A stretch of DNA of 56,670 nt from Chloroflexota bacterium (lineage in GTDB: Bacteria; Chloroflexota; Dormibacteria; Dormibacterales; Dormibacteraceae), in contig VBDR01000035.1 of NCBI GenBank assembly GCA_005882135.1, forward strand, positions 1 to 56,670, written 5' to 3'. Position numbers and translations under genes: made by a program. Under the pieces are notes generated by a model. That model was not told where the DNA came from, made no database searches, and saw only the letters and a program-made list of their open reading frames with translations. Numbering within the stretch: the stretch's first letter is position 1; every line of letters starts with the position of its first letter. Of this stretch, positions 33,190-41,014 are shown piece by piece.

Positions 33190-34071
33190 ATGGCCTGGTA
33201 TTCGGAAGGTCCTCTCTCCAGGATCACCGGCGTCGTCGGCGGCGCCATCGACGATGTGCTGCGGGTGCGTCGCGCGTGGCACTGGGATACGCCGCGACCG
33301 CACACATGGCCGGAGCAGGGCGCGGTCGTGCCAGCGGAGGCGAGCGACCTGGGCTGGGCGCGCGTCGAGCCCGTGCGCTCGATCCGTTACCTGATCCAGC
33401 GCGTGCTTCTGCTCCCGTTCACCGAGGCGATGGTTCACCCCAAGGTCGAGGGGCGGGAGTGGGTGCGCGAGCTGGAGCGACCGGTGATCTTCGCGGCCAA
33501 CCATTCGAGTCACGCGGACACATCGCTCATCCTCCACGCGCTGACCGACAGCGCCCGCGACCGCACGGTGGTGGCCGCCGCCGCCGACTACTGGTTCAAG
33601 CGGCCGATCCTCGGCAACATCGTCAGCCTGTTCCTGAACACGTTCCCGTTCTCCCGCACCGGCGGCGCGCAGGCGCAGCTGCACAGCTCGAGCCAGCTCC
33701 TGAAATCCGGCTGGAACCTGGTTCTCTTTCCGGAGGGGAGTCGTTCTCCTGACGGCCGGATCCAGGAGTTCAAACCGGGCATCGGCTTTCTTGCCAAGGA
33801 AACGGGCACGCCGGTGGTGCCGATGCACATCCAGGGCGCGTTCCAGATCATGCCGCGTCACCAGCAAATCCCGCTCCCAGGCCCGATCAGGGTCCGGATC
33901 GGCAAGCCCATGACGCCAGGTCCGGCGGAGGGATCGCGCGAGTTCACCGCGAGGATCGAAAACGCGGTCCGGACGCTGAGCAAGGAACCCAGGCAGCTCG
34001 AGTTCCAGGGCTCCTGGATCGAGCGCTGGCAAGCTTCCAAGCCGCGCGAGTTCCGCTACGAAGCCGACTGA
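33190..34071 (+). CDS. PlsC-type 1-acyl-glycerol-3-phosphate acyltransferase family protein
   Basis: About 293 residues with the acyltransferase motifs NHSSHAD (HX4D), FPFSRTGG and FPEGSRSPDGRIQEFKPG, and a later VVPMHIQG. The family moves an acyl group from acyl-CoA or acyl-ACP to lysophosphatidate or similar acceptors. An N-terminal stretch of about 95 residues precedes the core. ATG 33190 is chosen; TTG 33175 and GTG 33178 are alternatives. With the FAR-HAD fusion upstream it gives the operon both an acyltransferase and a phosphatase, as in glycerolipid assembly. Confidence 0.88.
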   Translation: MAWYSEGPLSRITGVVGGAIDDVLRVRRAWHWDTPRPHTWPEQGAVVPAEASDLGWARVEPVRSIRYLIQRVLLLPFTEAMVHPKVEGREWVRELERPVIFAANHSSHADTSLILHALTDSARDRTVVAAAADYWFKRPILGNIVSLFLNTFPFSRTGGAQAQLHSSSQLLKSGWNLVLFPEGSRSPDGRIQEFKPGIGFLAKETGTPVVPMHIQGAFQIMPRHQQIPLPGPIRVRIGKPMTPGPAEGSREFTARIENAVRTLSKEPRQLEFQGSWIERWQASKPREFRYEAD

Positions 34072-34986
34072 ATGACGTACTCGATCGTCGCGCGGGATGG
34101 GGAGACAGGCGAGCTCGGGGTCGCCGTGCAGTCGCACTATTTCCAGGTCGGCCCGGTGGTGCCGTGGGCGCTGGCGGGCGTCGGCGCCGTGGCCACGCAG
34201 TCGACGGTGAATGTCAGCTTCGGGCCTCTCGGACTCGACTACATGGGGGCGGGTTACAGCGCCCAGCAGGCGCTCAAGGCGCTGCTTGCGGGCGACGCCC
34301 AGCCCGAGGTGCGCCAGGTCGCGCTCGTCGACGCCACCGGCAATGTTGCGGCGCACACTGGCGCGCGATGCATCCCCGCTGCGGGGCACCGAACGGGCGA
34401 CGGCCTGAGCTGCCAGGCCAACCTGATGGAGAAAGACAGCGTCTGGGACGCGATGTACGAAGCCTATGTGTCCGACCAGGGTCCGCTTGCCGAGCGCCTG
34501 CTCGCCGCCCTCGACGCAGCCGAGGCGGAAGGCGGCGACATCCGCGGCCGCCAATCGGCGGCGATGCTGGTGGTATCCGGCAAGCCCACCGGGCACTCGT
34601 GGGAAGACCGCCTCATCGACCTACGCGTCGAGGATGCGCCCGATCCGCTCGCCGAGCTGCGCCGGCTTCTTCGCTTCAAGCGCGCCTACGAAACCGACGC
34701 CGTGGCCGATCGGCTCGAGGACGGCGGCGATAAACAGGCGGCGTTGCAGAAACGGCAGGAGGCGATGGCGGTCGCGCCGGAGCTGGTGGAGCTGCGTTTC
34801 TGGGCCGGCCTCAGCATGGCCGACATGGGTCAGCTCGAAGAGGGCTGCCGCTTGATCTCGGAGGCGGCTGCCAAGGATCAGCGCTGGGTCGAGGCGATCC
34901 GGAGGTTGGCCGCGGTGGACAGAATTTCCGCCGAGCTTGCGGACGCCATCGAGGCCCGCCTCGCCTCCGGCTCGCGACGCCAGTAG
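34072..34986 (+). CDS. DUF1028 family protein (Ntn-hydrolase-like) with C-terminal helical extension
   Basis: Residues 1-215 match DUF1028: MTYSIVARD, VGPVVPWALAGVGAVATQ, the GARCIPAAGHRTGDGLSCQANLM region and RGRQSAAMLVV. The fold is thought to be Ntn-hydrolase-like, but the reaction is unknown. The extra 90 C-terminal residues are helical, TPR-like (LEDGGDKQAALQKRQEAM, ELRFWAGLSMADMGQLEEG). The ATG follows the PlsC stop directly, so it is probably part of the same operon. Confidence 0.82.
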   Translation: MTYSIVARDGETGELGVAVQSHYFQVGPVVPWALAGVGAVATQSTVNVSFGPLGLDYMGAGYSAQQALKALLAGDAQPEVRQVALVDATGNVAAHTGARCIPAAGHRTGDGLSCQANLMEKDSVWDAMYEAYVSDQGPLAERLLAALDAAEAEGGDIRGRQSAAMLVVSGKPTGHSWEDRLIDLRVEDAPDPLAELRRLLRFKRAYETDAVADRLEDGGDKQAALQKRQEAMAVAPELVELRFWAGLSMADMGQLEEGCRLISEAAAKDQRWVEAIRRLAAVDRISAELADAIEARLASGSRRQ

Positions 34987-34989
34987 ACT
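34984..34989 (+). promoter_or_regulatory. -10 box TAGACT before infA
   Basis: TAGACT overlaps the DUF1028 stop and ends 9 nt before the TTG start of the IF-1 gene, so infA may have its own leaderless transcript. Confidence 0.4.
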
Positions 34990-34998
34990 TCACGAGTC

Positions 34999-35292
34999 TT
35001 GGGCAAAAACAAGGGTCGCCGGGCGCCGCGGCGTCCGGAGAAGGCTCGCAAACCTGAGCGTGATGACGGCGACCAGAAGGAACCGGCCGTCGTCATGGAC
35101 GCGGTCGTGTCCCAAGCCTTGCCAAACGCGATGTTCGAAGTCGAGGTCGAGGGCGGCCACAAGCTGATCGCGTACGCAGCGGGACGGATGCGGCGCTACT
35201 TCATCCGCATCACACCGGGCGACCGCATCCGGGTCGAGCTTTCGCCATACGACCTGACGCGAGGCCGGATCGTTTACCGCTACCGCGATTGA
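34999..35292 (+). CDS. infA: Translation initiation factor IF-1, N-terminally extended
   Basis: A 97-residue protein. Residues 30-97 are the S1/OB fold of IF-1: [61 protein letters not shown], spread over the domain. IF-1 occupies the ribosomal A site during initiation. The first 30 residues are an extra basic tail ([19 protein letters not shown]), and the gene is away from its usual place between map and rpmJ, so it may be a second copy. TTG start; the stop overlaps the next gene's TTG. Confidence 0.88.
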   Translation: MGKNKGRRAPRRPEKARKPERDDGDQKEPAVVMDAVVSQALPNAMFEVEVEGGHKLIAYAAGRMRRYFIRITPGDRIRVELSPYDLTRGRIVYRYRD

Positions 35293-36083
35293 TCGCAGCG
35301 CTGCTCGAGTCGCTCGAGGCGGCCCGCATCTTCGACCTCGAGCAGCTCCGCTACGCGGGAGCACCGTCGCATCCCGCGCACATGCCCGGGTTCAACTACT
35401 TCCTGCACCGCCATCACGCGCGGGGTGCGGCTGAGGCGCGCACCAGCGCATCGGGCGTCGTGGTCATGCCCGAGCATTCAGGCACGCATATCGACGCTCT
35501 CGCGCATCAGGCTGAAAACCTGACCCTCCACGGCGGCATCCACGTCGACGACGGTGTGCAGACGTCGGCGGGATTCAAGCAGCTTGGGATTGAAACGATC
35601 GACCCGATCGCCCGCCGCGGCGTGCTGCTCGACGTGGCCGGCGACCAAAGGCTCGAACCCGACTACGAGATCACGCCGACCGACCTCGAGCAGGCCGCGA
35701 GCAGGGCCAAGGTGGAGATCCGCAGCGGCGACGTCGTGCTCGTGCGCACCGGATATGGCGCGCTGTGGTCGAATCCCGATCAGTACATGCAAGCGGCCGG
35801 TGTGAGCGCGGCTGGGTCGCGATGGCTGATCGAGAAGAAGGTCAGCGCGGTCGGCGCCGACAACATGGCCTTCGACGTCACGTCCGGGCCACGGGATCCC
35901 GACCTGAACGCGACGCTGCCGGGCCACCTGTTGCTGCTCGTCCGCGCCGGGATCCCGATCATCGAGAACCTCAACCTCGAGCAGCTGGCGGCAGCGAAAG
36001 TTCACGAGTTCGTGTTCGTGTGCCTTCCGCTCAAGATGCGCGGCGCGACCGGCTCACCGGTTCGCCCGATCGCGATCGCGTAG
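35289..36083 (+). CDS. Cyclase-family metal-dependent hydrolase (kynurenine formamidase-like)
   Basis: A 264-residue protein of the cyclase/KynB family with the metal-binding signature [11 protein letters not shown] (HxGTHxDxxxH) and the later GADNMAFDV and [23 protein letters not shown]. Known members hydrolyse N-formylkynurenine or related amides and lactones; the actual substrate is unknown and no tryptophan-degradation gene is nearby. TTG start overlapping the infA stop suggests coupling. It ends just before a repeat cluster. Confidence 0.85.
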   Translation: MIAALLESLEAARIFDLEQLRYAGAPSHPAHMPGFNYFLHRHHARGAAEARTSASGVVVMPEHSGTHIDALAHQAENLTLHGGIHVDDGVQTSAGFKQLGIETIDPIARRGVLLDVAGDQRLEPDYEITPTDLEQAASRAKVEIRSGDVVLVRTGYGALWSNPDQYMQAAGVSAAGSRWLIEKKVSAVGADNMAFDVTSGPRDPDLNATLPGHLLLLVRAGIPIIENLNLEQLAAAKVHEFVFVCLPLKMRGATGSPVRPIAIA

Positions 36084-36087
36084 CCGC

Positions 36088-36250
36088 CTTCCCCGCTTGC
36101 GGGGAAGACCAGTCCTCCCCATTTATGGGGAGGTGGCGCGCAGCGCCGGAGGGGCGGCCGCGGATGGGGCGGGGACGAAACACCCTCCTAACGGCCGTCC
36201 GGCCCAGCCCCTCCGACGCCTTCGGCGCCACCTCCCCACAAGTGGGGAGG
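36088..36250. repeat. Inverted pair of family A palindromic repeats
   Basis: A forward copy (36113-36155: CTCCCC-atttat-GGGGAGGTGGCG...CGCCGGAGGGG) faces a reversed copy (36207-36250: CCCCTCCG...CGCCACCTCCCC-acaagt-GGGGAGG), preceded by a CTTCCCCGC-ttg-CGGGGAAG hairpin (36088-36107). It fills the space between the convergent cyclase and zinc-ribbon genes and could end transcription from both sides. Confidence 0.8.
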
Positions 36251-36259
36251 AGTTTCTTC

Positions 36260-36547
36260 TTAGCGGCGGCCTACCGTCTGGAAGCAGTCCAGGCAGTACA
36301 CCGGTCGTGCCCCCGTGGGCACAAAAGGCACCTGGGTCGGCTTGCCGCAGTTCGAGCAGATCACGTCGTGCATGACCCTGGCCCGACCGCCGTTGCCGTC
36401 CGCCGTGCGCCTTGCCGCCCGGCACTCCGGGCAGCGACGGGGCTCGTTCTGAAGCCCCCTCGACTGATAGAACTCTTGCTCCCCCGCCGTAAAGAGAAAC
36501 TCACGCCCGCAGTCGCGACACGTCAACGTCCGATCCACGAAGCTCAC
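36260..36547 (-). CDS. Double zinc-ribbon protein (CxxC-CxxC)
   Basis: A 95-residue protein with two zinc ribbons. The first uses CRDCG and CPECRAARR, with the segment QEFYQSRGLQNEPRRC; the second uses CSNCGKPTQVPFVP and YCLDCF. This type is frequent in Chloroflexi and related genomes, with unknown role; nucleic-acid binding or partner recruitment are possible. It is a single gene, with its stop next to the repeat pair. Confidence 0.78.
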   Translation of the reverse strand: MSFVDRTLTCRDCGREFLFTAGEQEFYQSRGLQNEPRRCPECRAARRTADGNGGRARVMHDVICSNCGKPTQVPFVPTGARPVYCLDCFQTVGRR

Positions 36548-36650
36548 CGTCCTGGCCTCCCCTTGAAGTTCGCGCTGAGGCCCGGACGATGCCGGCCGGA
36601 CACCCTCCAGCGTGCGGTGGCGATTCTAACTCGGTTGGCGAACATTTGGA

Positions 36651-36668
36651 GGCATGTCCTTACATGCC
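36651..36668 (-). terminator. Hairpin after the MFS gene
   Basis: GGCATGT-aagg-ACATGCC (minus strand) is a perfect 7-bp stem with a 4-nt loop, starting 1 nt after the transporter stop codon. The T tract is weak, so it is a candidate terminator only. Confidence 0.45.
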
Positions 36669-36669
36669 T

Positions 36670-38268
36670 TTACCGGGCGACCACCTCACGCTCCTCCTCC
36701 TCGACTTCGACCGGCGGCGCGTCGAATCCCCTGCCCGAGGCGGTCCGGGTCAAAGGCACTTCCGTGAGGAAGACGGTCGAGACCAAGGCGATCACCAGGA
36801 TCACGCCGGCGAAGATGTAGATGTCATGCAGGGTGTCTGACAGCGCCAGCCGGATCGCGTGGACGAAGGCGGCCGGCAGCTTGGCCAGAAGCGTTGGGTC
36901 GAGGATGGCGTTGGCGCTCCCGGTCTTGGGCAGCGAGGAGATGACCTGCGGGGGCAAATGCAGGGCTGCGGTGCGGGTAGTCAGGTAGTCCGGCAGCCGG
37001 TTGGCAAGGACGGCGCCCAGGATCGCGCTCCCAACCGTGCCGCCCAGGTTCCGCCAGAACTGGATCTGGCTCGAGGCCACGCCCATGAACTGACGCGGAA
37101 GGGCCACCTGCACGGCGGTCAGGTACAGCGGGAACGTGGTGCCGATGCCGAGGCCGACCACGATCAGGTCCGCCACGACGTGCCACTCCGGCGTCCCAGG
37201 CGTGACCTGGGACAGCAGCCACATGCCGAAGATCATCACCGCCACCCCCAAAGTGCCGAGGTAGCGGTACTTCGTGATCCTCCGCATCACAAAACCGGTC
37301 GCGGTGCTCGCGCCGAGCAGGCCGAACATCATCGGCGTGATCAAAGCGCCAGAGTTGGTGGCGCTGATGCCCAGCACGCCCTGGAACACGAGTGGCGTGA
37401 ACAGGATCGAGCCGAACATTCCGAACGCGGTTAGGAAGCCGACGACCATGCTGACGGTGAACGTCGAGTTCTTGAACAGGTGCAGCGGCACGATGGGGTG
37501 CTCGACGCGCGACTCGACGAATACGAAAGCGCCAAGCATGATCGCCGCGAGGGCAAGCAGTCCGGTCACCTGCGGCGAGGTCCAGGCGTGGTCGCGGGTA
37601 ATCGTGAGGCCGATCAGCAAAGGCACGACGCCAGCCGCGAGCGTGAGGGCGCCCCAGAAGTCGATGTCACGCCACGAGGCCTTGGAGCGCACGTATGGCA
37701 GGCCGGCGAGCACGACGATGACCGCGATGATGCCGACCGGGATGTTCACCTCGAACACCCATCTCCAGCTCCAGTGGTCGGTGATGAAGCCCCCGGTCGT
37801 CGGCCCGACGATCGAGCTCAGGCCGAAGACGGCGCCGAAAAGGCCCTGTGCCCGGCCGCGCTGGTCGGGAGGGAATAGGTCGCCGATGACAGTGAAGACG
37901 GTGGCGAACAGGACGCCGCCGAAGACGCCCTGCACCCCGCGAAACACGATCAGCTGGGTCATGTCCTGGGACAGGCCGCACAGCGCCGACGCGGTGACGA
38001 ATCCGATCATGCCGGCGAGCAGGAACGGCTTGCGGCCGAACAGGTCGCCGAGCTTGCCGGCGATCGGCGTCATGGTGGTCGAGGTCACGAGGTACGCGGT
38101 GGTCACCCATGCCAGGCGGTCGAGGCCGTTGAGGTCCGCGACGATGCGCGGGATGGCCGTGCCGACGATCGTCTGGTCGAGGGCGGCCAGGAGCAGGGCG
38201 AGCATCGTTCCGGCCGTGGCCAGGATGACCCTCTGCCTGGAGAGGCCGTGAGTTATCGCTTCAGTCAT
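36670..38268 (-). CDS. MFS transporter, DHA2 (14-helix) drug-efflux type
   Basis: A 532-residue membrane protein with about 14 helices. The N-terminal DHA motifs are LAALDQTIVGTAIPRI and GKLGDLFGRKPFLLAG (motif A), with GPTTGGFI (motif C). DHA2 proteins export drugs, dyes or lipids with proton antiport. The ATG overlaps the stop of the MarR gene (ATGA), so the regulator and pump form one operon. The C-terminus is an acidic tail (VEVEEEEREVV). Confidence 0.93.
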   Translation of the reverse strand: MTEAITHGLSRQRVILATAGTMLALLLAALDQTIVGTAIPRIVADLNGLDRLAWVTTAYLVTSTTMTPIAGKLGDLFGRKPFLLAGMIGFVTASALCGLSQDMTQLIVFRGVQGVFGGVLFATVFTVIGDLFPPDQRGRAQGLFGAVFGLSSIVGPTTGGFITDHWSWRWVFEVNIPVGIIAVIVVLAGLPYVRSKASWRDIDFWGALTLAAGVVPLLIGLTITRDHAWTSPQVTGLLALAAIMLGAFVFVESRVEHPIVPLHLFKNSTFTVSMVVGFLTAFGMFGSILFTPLVFQGVLGISATNSGALITPMMFGLLGASTATGFVMRRITKYRYLGTLGVAVMIFGMWLLSQVTPGTPEWHVVADLIVVGLGIGTTFPLYLTAVQVALPRQFMGVASSQIQFWRNLGGTVGSAILGAVLANRLPDYLTTRTAALHLPPQVISSLPKTGSANAILDPTLLAKLPAAFVHAIRLALSDTLHDIYIFAGVILVIALVSTVFLTEVPLTRTASGRGFDAPPVEVEEEEREVVAR

Positions 38269-38819
38269 TTTCCGAGCTCCTTCCTGGCGTTCTCCACCAG
38301 CTGAAGGCACAGGTGTCGAAGCTGCGCCAGGTCTTCCTTGCTCAATCCCTCGACCAGCGTGAACTGGTGCTCCAGACCCTCCTTCCAAATACCGTCGATC
38401 TGCTTGCGGCCTTCCACTGTCAGCCGCGCCCGGACCGACCGCCGGTCCGTCGGGTCAGGGAATCGCTCGACCAGTCCATCGCGCTCCAGGTGGTCGACGA
38501 GCCCGGTGATGTTGCGTGGGGTCGAGTCGAGGTCATCCGCAAGCTCCCCCAGCGGCATGTCGCCGCACCGCTGGAGACGGAACAGGACGCCGATCCGCCC
38601 CTCGCTCAGTCCGTGGTGCTCAGCCCACCGTTCCTGCATCAGGTGGACCGACCGGCCGGCGAATCGGAGCGCGGAAAGGGCTTCGATACCGCTCATGTCC
38701 ATGTTCAGAGGCGCGAAAAGCTCGCGGAACCTCTTCATGTACAGGCGCCCGTCGTCGTCCCGGTCCAGCTCGAAGGCCAGCTTCGAGACGTCCGCGTGTT
38801 TCAAATCTTCTGTCTTCAT
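38265..38819 (-). CDS. MarR-family transcriptional regulator
   Basis: About 184 residues. The winged-helix core reads LSEGRIGVLFRLQRCGDMPLGELADDLDSTPRNITGLVDHLERDGLVERFPDPTDRRSVRARLT, with the typical DxRxxR wing. It should repress the downstream DHA2 pump until a ligand binds. ATG 38819 is chosen since a palindrome (38824-38835) overlaps the alternative ATG at 38834. It is divergent from the M19 dipeptidase gene. Confidence 0.9.
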   Translation of the reverse strand: MKTEDLKHADVSKLAFELDRDDDGRLYMKRFRELFAPLNMDMSGIEALSALRFAGRSVHLMQERWAEHHGLSEGRIGVLFRLQRCGDMPLGELADDLDSTPRNITGLVDHLERDGLVERFPDPTDRRSVRARLTVEGRKQIDGIWKEGLEHQFTLVEGLSKEDLAQLRHLCLQLVENARKELGK

Positions 38820-38823
38820 ATTG

Positions 38824-38835
38824 AATGACTTCATT
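38824..38835. promoter_or_regulatory. Palindrome AATGA-ct-TCATT, possible MarR operator
   Basis: A perfect 5-bp inverted repeat around CT, in AT-rich DNA directly upstream of the MarR gene and 45 bases from the divergent dipeptidase start. Its position fits an autoregulatory operator. Confidence 0.4.
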
Positions 38836-38879
38836 ATTACCAGATACAGCGTTCCGCCGCAGGTTATTCTCGGCGGCGC

Positions 38880-39884
38880 ATGATCGTCGACGCCCACCTC
38901 GACATCGGCTGGAACGCGATCTCAGCCGGCCGGGGCTTCCTGCAGCCGCCCGCGTCGGGCTACCTGGTCAGCCGCCCGTCCCTGGTGGCCGCTGAGATCG
39001 GTCTGGTTTTCGCGACCCTCTACACCGCGCCTGCCCGAGCCAGGCGGTCGATGCGGACCGGATTTGTCTACCAAAACGCCCACGAGGCCAACCTGATGGC
39101 GACGGCTCAGGTCAACTACTACCGCTCCTGCGGCCTCGACCTCATCGGCGACCGGGCGGCCCTTGCTGCTTACGCCCGCGGCTGGAAGAAAGGCCGGCTC
39201 GCCGGGGTGCTGTTGATGGAGGGCGCCGACCCGATCGAAACCCCATCGCAGCTTGGCGCCTGGACCGATCGTGGGGTGCGGATCATAGGCCCGGCCTGGG
39301 GCGCCACCCGCTACAGCGGCGGAACGGGTGCGCCGGGCGGCTTGACGGAGCTGGGACGGCAGCTGCTCAAGGCGATGCGGCGCAAGCAGGTCATCCTCGA
39401 CCTGAGCCACATGGCGGATCAGGCCGTGGCGGACGCGTTCGGGATGTGGCGCGGCCCCGTCATGGCGTCCCACAGCAACGCCCGCGCCATCGTCCCGGGG
39501 GACCGCCAGGTGACCGACGAGACCGTGGCCGAGATCGCGCGTCGAGGCGGCATGGTCGGGGTGAGCTTCTACCGACAGCACCTGCGATCGTCGGGCCACG
39601 CGACGTTGAACGACGTCGTGAACCACGTCGTGCACCACGCGCGGTCCGCCGGCGGCCCCGAGCACGTCGGTCTAGGGACAGACCTCGATGGAGGTTTCGA
39701 CGCGCGCCACGCGCCGATCGACAGCCTCGCCAGGCTGAAAGGGCTGCCTGCCCGGCTCCGGCTGCATTTCAACCGGGCGCAGGTCGAGGGGATCATGGGC
39801 GGCAACTGGCTCACGTTTCTGGAAAGAAGTCTCCCCTCTCCCCTTCAGGGGAGCAATCAGAAGGCGCGCATAGCGCGTCCATAA
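38880..39884 (+). CDS. M19 membrane-dipeptidase (renal dipeptidase) family protein
   Basis: A 334-residue amidohydrolase-fold peptidase. Zinc ligands can be placed: DAHLD (HxD), the bridging Glu in LLMEGADP, MASHSNAR and the later GLGTDLDGGF. It would hydrolyse dipeptides, including L-D forms. ATG start without signal peptide. The last 18 residues (SLPSPLQGSNQKARIARP) are encoded by a family B repeat, so the original stop has probably been replaced. Confidence 0.88.
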   Translation: MIVDAHLDIGWNAISAGRGFLQPPASGYLVSRPSLVAAEIGLVFATLYTAPARARRSMRTGFVYQNAHEANLMATAQVNYYRSCGLDLIGDRAALAAYARGWKKGRLAGVLLMEGADPIETPSQLGAWTDRGVRIIGPAWGATRYSGGTGAPGGLTELGRQLLKAMRRKQVILDLSHMADQAVADAFGMWRGPVMASHSNARAIVPGDRQVTDETVAEIARRGGMVGVSFYRQHLRSSGHATLNDVVNHVVHHARSAGGPEHVGLGTDLDGGFDARHAPIDSLARLKGLPARLRLHFNRAQVEGIMGGNWLTFLERSLPSPLQGSNQKARIARP

Positions 39885-39920
39885 CGGGCTCTGCCCGCAG
39901 GGTCAGGGTGAGGGGCGGGG
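39829..39920 (+). repeat. GC-rich dispersed repeat, family B
   Basis: CTCCCCTCTCCCC-ttca-GGGGAG is followed by GCGCGCATAGCGCG and GGGTCAGGGTGAGGGGCG. The first and last parts match the 43481 copy. It encodes the dipeptidase C-terminus and fills the space to the convergent oxidoreductase. Confidence 0.65.
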
Positions 39921-39921
39921 A

Positions 39922-41007
39922 CTAGATCGACTCCGCCACCTGCTTCGCCGTCATGAAGGCAAATCCCATTCCATGCCCCGTGAACCCAGCGCAGATGTAC
40001 ACATTCGGCATCCCCTCCAGCGGACCCTTCATCGGAAGCCCCGACTCGGTGAACCCCATCGTTCCCGCCCATCGATGCGTCACCTCCGCCTTGGCGCCGA
40101 GGTCCCGGGCGGCGCGATCCAGCTGCTCCTGGATCTCCGAGGTCGGTTCGTCCTCGTAAGTCTTTTCCGTCTCGAGCGACGTATCGCGCCACCCACCGAC
40201 CAGCACCTGACCCGCCGGCAGCTGGCGCCAATAGCGATAGCCGAAATTCGAGTAGACCGGCATGTCGGTGATGCGCGAAGACTCGGGCCCGGTCGCGATC
40301 ATCTGCGCGCGCGTCGGCTGGATCTTCACCGACGGAACCAGCTGCGGCGTGTACGCGTTGGTGGCGAGGATGACGATGCCCGCCTCGCATGGGTCGTCTC
40401 CGGCGACGACGAGCACGTCGCTGCGCCGAGCGGTCAGCGACGTCACGTCCACGCCCTCACGAATCGCGCCCGTCCTAAACTGCCGCGCCAGCGCCGCGAC
40501 CATCGCCGACGGGTCGACCTCGCCGTCCCGTGGATTGACCAGGCGCGTGCCATCCCACCGCGCCTCGAAACCGTCCTCGACAAGAAGGTGCTCCGATTCG
40601 ATCAAAAGCGCGCGTTCTGAATCATCGACGGGCAGGATCGCGGTCCCCAACCGCCGGTGGCCAACGTCCTGGCCCCGCGCCGCCTCGATCATCCGGTCGT
40701 GGTTCTCATTGGTGACCTCCCAGATTTCGCGAGCGCGTGAGCGACCGTATGCCTGGACCGCCTCCGCGTAGCTCGATGCGACACCGGCGAGCAGGAAGCC
40801 CGCGTTGCGCCCGCTCGCTCCCCACGCGAGGTGGTGTCGCTCAACGAGCACCGCATCGATCCGGCGAGCGGAGAGGTGCCACAGCAGGCTCACACCGGCG
40901 ATACCGCCCCCGATCACCAGGACGTCGGCCTTCTCCGGCAGGCGGCCCGGATATTTCTCTGGCGGCGGGGCCCAGAACGGCGTGCTCACGACTCCCAATA
41001 GAATCAT
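39922..41007 (-). CDS. FAD-dependent amino-acid oxidase/glycine oxidase-like (DAO) protein
   Basis: A 361-residue flavoprotein: dinucleotide motif VLVIGGGIAGVSLLWHLS, VLVERHHLAWGASGRNAGF (typical of DAO, near the FAD), ILATNAYTP, and the C-terminal HRWAGTMGFTESGLPMKG and FTGHGMGFAF. It would oxidise an amine or amino acid, giving an imine and either peroxide or reduced quinone. Start at ATG 41007; a GTG at 40989 is possible and would clear the promoter of the divergent frdA gene. Confidence 0.85.
   Translation of the reverse strand: MILLGVVSTPFWAPPPEKYPGRLPEKADVLVIGGGIAGVSLLWHLSARRIDAVLVERHHLAWGASGRNAGFLLAGVASSYAEAVQAYGRSRAREIWEVTNENHDRMIEAARGQDVGHRRLGTAILPVDDSERALLIESEHLLVEDGFEARWDGTRLVNPRDGEVDPSAMVAALARQFRTGAIREGVDVTSLTARRSDVLVVAGDDPCEAGIVILATNAYTPQLVPSVKIQPTRAQMIATGPESSRITDMPVYSNFGYRYWRQLPAGQVLVGGWRDTSLETEKTYEDEPTSEIQEQLDRAARDLGAKAEVTHRWAGTMGFTESGLPMKGPLEGMPNVYICAGFTGHGMGFAFMTAKQVAESI
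40999..41004 (+). promoter_or_regulatory. -10 box TAGAAT for frdABCD
   Basis: TAGAAT ends exactly 10 nt before the frdA GTG start, in the 7-base space between the divergent genes plus the DAO 5' end. A leaderless start is likely. Confidence 0.42.
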
Positions 41008-41014
41008 TTAGCAA

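Noticed and set aside
32914..34596. 560-codon minus-strand frame opposite PlsC and DUF1028
   Set aside because: Antisense shadow of three real genes with family motifs on the plus strand.
37274..38251. 325-codon plus-strand frame opposite the MFS transporter
   Set aside because: Shadow; the minus strand gives a full 14-helix transporter.
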